Below, piece after piece: positions 60,692 through 64,000 of a stretch of DNA of 64,000 bases. The position numbers were made by a program, and so were the translations under genes. Each line of letters begins with the position of its first letter. Position 1 is the stretch's first letter. Under the pieces are notes generated by a model, which did no database searches, was not told where the DNA came from, and saw nothing but the letters and a program-made list of their open reading frames with translations. This stretch comes from an uncultured Acidobacteriia bacterium (GTDB taxonomy: Bacteria; Acidobacteriota; Terriglobia; Bryobacterales; Bryobacteraceae), in contig CAITIX010000068.1 in NCBI GenBank assembly GCA_903892565.1, positions 1-64,000 on the forward strand, written 5' to 3'.

Positions 60692-63600
60692 CTACTGGAT
60701 CGCGACCGTCACGGTGTTGCTAGTCGCGCTGCCCTGCGTGAGCAACAGCGGCAAAGTCAGCCCCGGCGGGAGCGACTCCGGCAGTGCAACTGTAACCTGA
60801 TACAGACCGGGGGTGTTTGCGCTGAGGCTGACCTCGGCGGGGACCTCGATTCCATTGATGACGGCGGTGACGGGCGTGATCGCCAAGCTCACGGAACCGA
60901 AGTCAGCCACTTCGCCAAAACCGGTTCCGTAGATGATGATGGACGTGCCGCGGATGGCGGGATTCGAAGAAGTATTGAGGCTATTGTCCTCATTCCTGAT
61001 CACCGCCGCTCCACTGCGCAGCGAAAAAATCGCAGGCCCCACGTCGCTGATGGAGATGCTTTGTTGCGTCGTGCCGCTATTCGATACGACATCGAGAGTC
61101 GCGGACCCGGGCGGGGTTCCGAAGGGAACTTGCGCAGTCACCAGGAACGGCGTTGCCGAAGTCACGGTCGCGTTCTGGCCGTCAATCTGTACTGTCGCGC
61201 CCGATAATCCGGCGCCGAAGATGGAGAACAATCCGCCGGGTGCGATCGCACTGGCCGGATCAGCGGCATTCACGACACCTCCTGTAGAAATGCCTACCGG
61301 GACAGGAGCAAGAGTCCACTGCGGGTTGTTTAGAATGACACTTTGAACGACTTCGGAGGCCATCGCTCCGGATCCCGAAAGTGCGATCTCGCCTCCAGTG
61401 GCCGACAGATCCGCAAAGATTCCCATATACGGGCCGGTTGCTGCGATATCTAATTCGTATGTGCTATTCGAGCCGTTGCAAGCTTGGAAATAGAGCGTCC
61501 CAAACGTCGTGGGAGTTACGGTGGCAGCGGTATCGGGGAACTGAAGAGTACGGCCACATGCGCCGAAACTGGAGGAGATCGCCACGGGAGCGGTCGCTGC
61601 GGCCAGGAACGCTGCGGCCTGGAACGCTGCGCTCGGCGCTTGCGGGACCAATTGGGGAACAAACCGCACCACGCCCGTAACGGTCCCCTGCACTGCGACC
61701 GAAGCGCCGGTGCCATCGGTGATCGTGAACCCGTTCACATAGGCATCCAGATCCGTCTGGTTGAACATCGGATTCGGATCGGAGATGATCAGGCTTCCAT
61801 CGGCCGCGATGCCCGTAGCGACCACGAAGTGCGAGCCCAGGCCATTCAAGGAAAGTGCCACCAGGAGCGGCGAACCTCCGGCCAACAAATCGTGCATCGT
61901 GTTCGAATCCGGCGGAACAACTTGCACGTCGATACTATTTCCCGCAAACGCATTCAAGCGCCACAAATTAGCCACCGGCTGCGGCCCCAGGGACAAAAAG
62001 CCATCGCAGATCTGGTTCCCCTGAGCATCGGAGGTGCAAAACGAATTCAAGAATTGGTTCAGAACGAGTGGATCCGCCAGCCCGTTGGGCTGCGGGGCCA
62101 CGTCAAGCGATTGGCCGAGAGACTGGCCGAGAGACTGGCCGAGCGACTGGCCCAGAGACTGGTAGTAGCGCAGTATGGCAGCGGCGGACGTTACTAGAGC
62201 GCCTGGTTCCTGTGTGTTTTGCTGGGTATTTTGCTGGATGGTTTGATCGAGAGCCACCCTGCTATTGGAGGTGACCGTCTGCGCGCCCTGCGTAAAGGCC
62301 GGAACATTGGGAATCACAAAGGCCGCGGATTGCGCGCCGAAGCTAACCACCGATCGGCCGACCTCCGCCGTGCCGAGGGCAATCCCGCCCGACAGCGGAA
62401 GGCGGAGCCTCGCGCTCGCCTGTCCATTCGCGCCGGTCGTCGCCGAAGCGGGTGTGATCTGTGCCCCGGGCGAAGCGGCAAATGTCACCTTAAAGCCGGA
62501 TAACGGATTGCCACTGCGATCCCGCAGCATCGCGACGATGGGTTGGCTGAGAAACGCCCCGGGCGCTCCCGCTTGTTGATCTCCACTCACCACTTTCAGC
62601 GATACGAGCGCCGAAGCAAGCGACTGCACCGTGTACGTGGTCTTTGCGGAAGAGGCTGTCTTGCTATCCGTCGCGCTGACGGTAACGACGCCGCTGGCAG
62701 CTGTGGCCGGCACCAGGACGTCCCACGCGTAGGTCCCGTTGGGAACCGTTACGACAAAAGCCGGCTGCCCTGTCTGTGAAACAGTAACGATGGCGCCATT
62801 ACTGAATCCGCCGACTACCAGATGCACGGAACTTCCGGCGATCACGGTTGTCGGAGTAGCGACGACGATCGGCTGGCGCGGAGTTGTCGTAACGCTAGCC
62901 GTCGTGGAGCCCGCGGCGAACTTGATGGCTCCGCCCTCGAAATCCTGTTGATTGAGGCCGCTCACGACGTGTACATCGTCCGTCGGCGAGCCCAGATTTC
63001 CTCCCGGACCTCCGTTAGAGTTATAGGCGTTCAGCACAGGCCCAGTCACGAAAAAAGACTTGCCAGCGAGAGGACCAATCGCTGCGGTCAGGATCATTCC
63101 GCCCTGGAAGGATTGCAGATTGCCCGTTGTACCGCGAAACGTTTGAAAGACACTGGCTGCGGACGTGGGGGAACCCGCCGCTCCGGTCTCATAGCCGAGA
63201 CTCGTCCATTTCGACAAAATGGCGCCCGTGACCAACTGCGCGGGATTGCCCGCAAGGGCTCCTTGTTTAAAGCTCTGCCGTCCGCCGGCGGTGGCGTCCG
63301 ACGACGGGTAGCCTAGCGTACCAGCAGGTCCGCCCAACGCGGTGTATTGAGTCAGCATTGCTCCTGTAACCACGTAGGCCGTCGTCGAGCCGTCCGACAC
63401 TGCCACCAGATACGAAATCGGCGTGGCATCGGAGGTGAGCAACTGCTGCACATAGCCGGTGCCCACACGGGCCACGGGGGAGACTCCCCGTACCTGCCCG
63501 CTGAGTCCGTTGCGCGCGACGGCGGCTAGCAATGCATCTTGAATCGCCGGCGTGGGAGCGCCCTGGCCGATTTGACAGCACGGCGCGGTCACCGAAATCG

Positions 63601-64000
63601 TCAGCGAGGCGCTGATTCCCCCGGACGTGGCCGTGATGGTTGCGGTGCCTGCCGCCGCCGCCGTGAGCGTGGCCGAAAAATTACTCGCCTGAATCTTCAC
63701 TGCTACGCTCGATGTTTTCCACGTCACGAGTTGATCGGTGAGCGCCGATCCGTCTTTTCCAAAGATCGCAGCCTGCACCGTCAACGTATCGCCGACCTTC
63801 ATCTGCACAGGACCAACCGGCGTAAGCACAACGCTTCCCACGGGAGGCGGCGTATAAACCGTGAACGTCGAAGGATCGTATTCCAGGACACCACCTTCGA
63901 ACGTCTGCAGCTGGTGTCCATTGGACAGCACCAGAGGAGCGTTTACGGGCAAGCCCAGGGAACCCGCATCGCCGCCCTTGGCGATATAGGCGTCATAGAA
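60692..64000 (-). CDS. Partial secreted LGFP-repeat / inactive C39-like / TIGR03437 protein
   Basis: The 5' end lies beyond the window: the frame stays open to 64000 and reads FYDAYIAKGGDAGSLGLP, another LGFP repeat. About 1100 residues are visible. In order: LGFP repeats (STAYVVTGAMLTQYTALGG, FVTGPVLNAYNSNGG), a bacterial Ig-like domain (PVQMKVGDTLTVQAAIFG) and another (VSATDSKTASSAKTTYTV), a C39-like papain-fold domain (about 590-780), and a TIGR03437 domain at the end (PGGLFSIFGAGLSG). The C39-like domain has GSHFVVATGIAADGS...DPNP with the His, but the usual catalytic CGP segment is GALVTSAA, so it looks inactive. Role unknown; perhaps surface binding. Confidence 0.75.
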   Translation of the reverse strand, partial: FYDAYIAKGGDAGSLGLPVNAPLVLSNGHQLQTFEGGVLEYDPSTFTVYTPPPVGSVVLTPVGPVQMKVGDTLTVQAAIFGKDGSALTDQLVTWKTSSVAVKIQASNFSATLTAAAAGTATITATSGGISASLTISVTAPCCQIGQGAPTPAIQDALLAAVARNGLSGQVRGVSPVARVGTGYVQQLLTSDATPISYLVAVSDGSTTAYVVTGAMLTQYTALGGPAGTLGYPSSDATAGGRQSFKQGALAGNPAQLVTGAILSKWTSLGYETGAAGSPTSAASVFQTFRGTTGNLQSFQGGMILTAAIGPLAGKSFFVTGPVLNAYNSNGGPGGNLGSPTDDVHVVSGLNQQDFEGGAIKFAAGSTTASVTTTPRQPIVVATPTTVIAGSSVHLVVGGFSNGAIVTVSQTGQPAFVVTVPNGTYAWDVLVPATAASGVVTVSATDSKTASSAKTTYTVQSLASALVSLKVVSGDQQAGAPGAFLSQPIVAMLRDRSGNPLSGFKVTFAASPGAQITPASATTGANGQASARLRLPLSGGIALGTAEVGRSVVSFGAQSAAFVIPNVPAFTQGAQTVTSNSRVALDQTIQQNTQQNTQEPGALVTSAAAILRYYQSLGQSLGQSLGQSLGQSLDVAPQPNGLADPLVLNQFLNSFCTSDAQGNQICDGFLSLGPQPVANLWRLNAFAGNSIDVQVVPPDSNTMHDLLAGGSPLLVALSLNGLGSHFVVATGIAADGSLIISDPNPMFNQTDLDAYVNGFTITDGTGASVAVQGTVTGVVRFVPQLVPQAPSAAFQAAAFLAAATAPVAISSSFGACGRTLQFPDTAATVTPTTFGTLYFQACNGSNSTYELDIAATGPYMGIFADLSATGGEIALSGSGAMASEVVQSVILNNPQWTLAPVPVGISTGGVVNAADPASAIAPGGLFSIFGAGLSGATVQIDGQNATVTSATPFLVTAQVPFGTPPGSATLDVVSNSGTTQQSISISDVGPAIFSLRSGAAVIRNEDNSLNTSSNPAIRGTSIIIYGTGFGEVADFGSVSLAITPVTAVINGIEVPAEVSLSANTPGLYQVTVALPESLPPGLTLPLLLTQGSATSNTVTVAIQ
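62107..62162 (-). repeat. 12-bp tandem repeats in the C39-like domain
   Basis: Near-identical 12-bp units beginning at 62107, 62119, 62131 and 62143, plus a partial fifth at 62155, encode repeated S-L-G-Q on the minus strand. They lengthen a helix or loop just after the RYYQ segment of the C39-like domain. Confidence 0.85.

Noticed and set aside
62107-62162. Possible CRISPR-like direct repeats
   Set aside because: The units are 12 bp with no spacers and lie in frame within a coding sequence.

Overview
The window looks like the chromosome of an acidobacterium close to Candidatus Solibacter (Bryobacterales). This is inference from content: GC-rich DNA, large secreted beta-propeller proteins ending in the Solibacter-type TIGR03437 domain, and the mix of RNase J, a Tad pilus and short, tightly packed operons. 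No rRNA gene, intact mobile element or CRISPR array is visible.

Layout. 1-1470: a scarred region with a 3' tRNA-Arg fragment (a probable old attachment site), one membrane protein and a decayed glycosyltransferase. 1471-2600: a Tat-exported LigI-like lactonase and tRNA-Arg(TCT). 2823-5069 (minus): lipoprotein, PII protein and AmtB ammonium channel. 5216-15725 (plus): gamma-glutamyltranspeptidase, a TIM-barrel isomerase, AsnRS, arginase, Ddl, an S41 protease, RNase J and an FAD-linked oxidase. 15734-24156 (minus): a small secreted protein, an ArnT-like glycosyltransferase, a methyltransferase, TopA, DprA and a membrane SpoIIE-type phosphatase. 24517-28966 (plus): a five-gene coupled operon whose last two genes match GalB and GalC of the gallate/protocatechuate 4,5-cleavage pathway, preceded by an amidohydrolase, a dihydroxyphthalate-decarboxylase-like protein and a DctA-type carrier. 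29410-36143 (plus): a porin plus the complete urea ABC transporter urtABCDE, converging on a minus-strand urease operon ureFDABCG (36161-40739). 41006-53967: a complete Tad/Flp pilus locus, with the prepilin peptidase on the plus strand and the rest in one minus-strand operon that also carries a GT-C-like membrane protein. 54349-64000: three giant secreted proteins of the Solibacter type, the last running off the window.

How it fits together. Nitrogen acquisition is the strongest theme. Arginase makes urea and ornithine inside the cell, UrtABCDE imports urea, urease splits it to ammonium, and AmtB with its PII partner moves ammonium. The urease operon has no ureE, but its UreG carries a long His-rich tail that could take over nickel handling. 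The galB-galC operon suggests use of methoxylated or phthalate-like aromatic acids, although no ring-cleavage dioxygenase is present here. The Tad locus, the secreted propeller proteins and the LGFP/C39-like protein suggest a surface-attached soil lifestyle.
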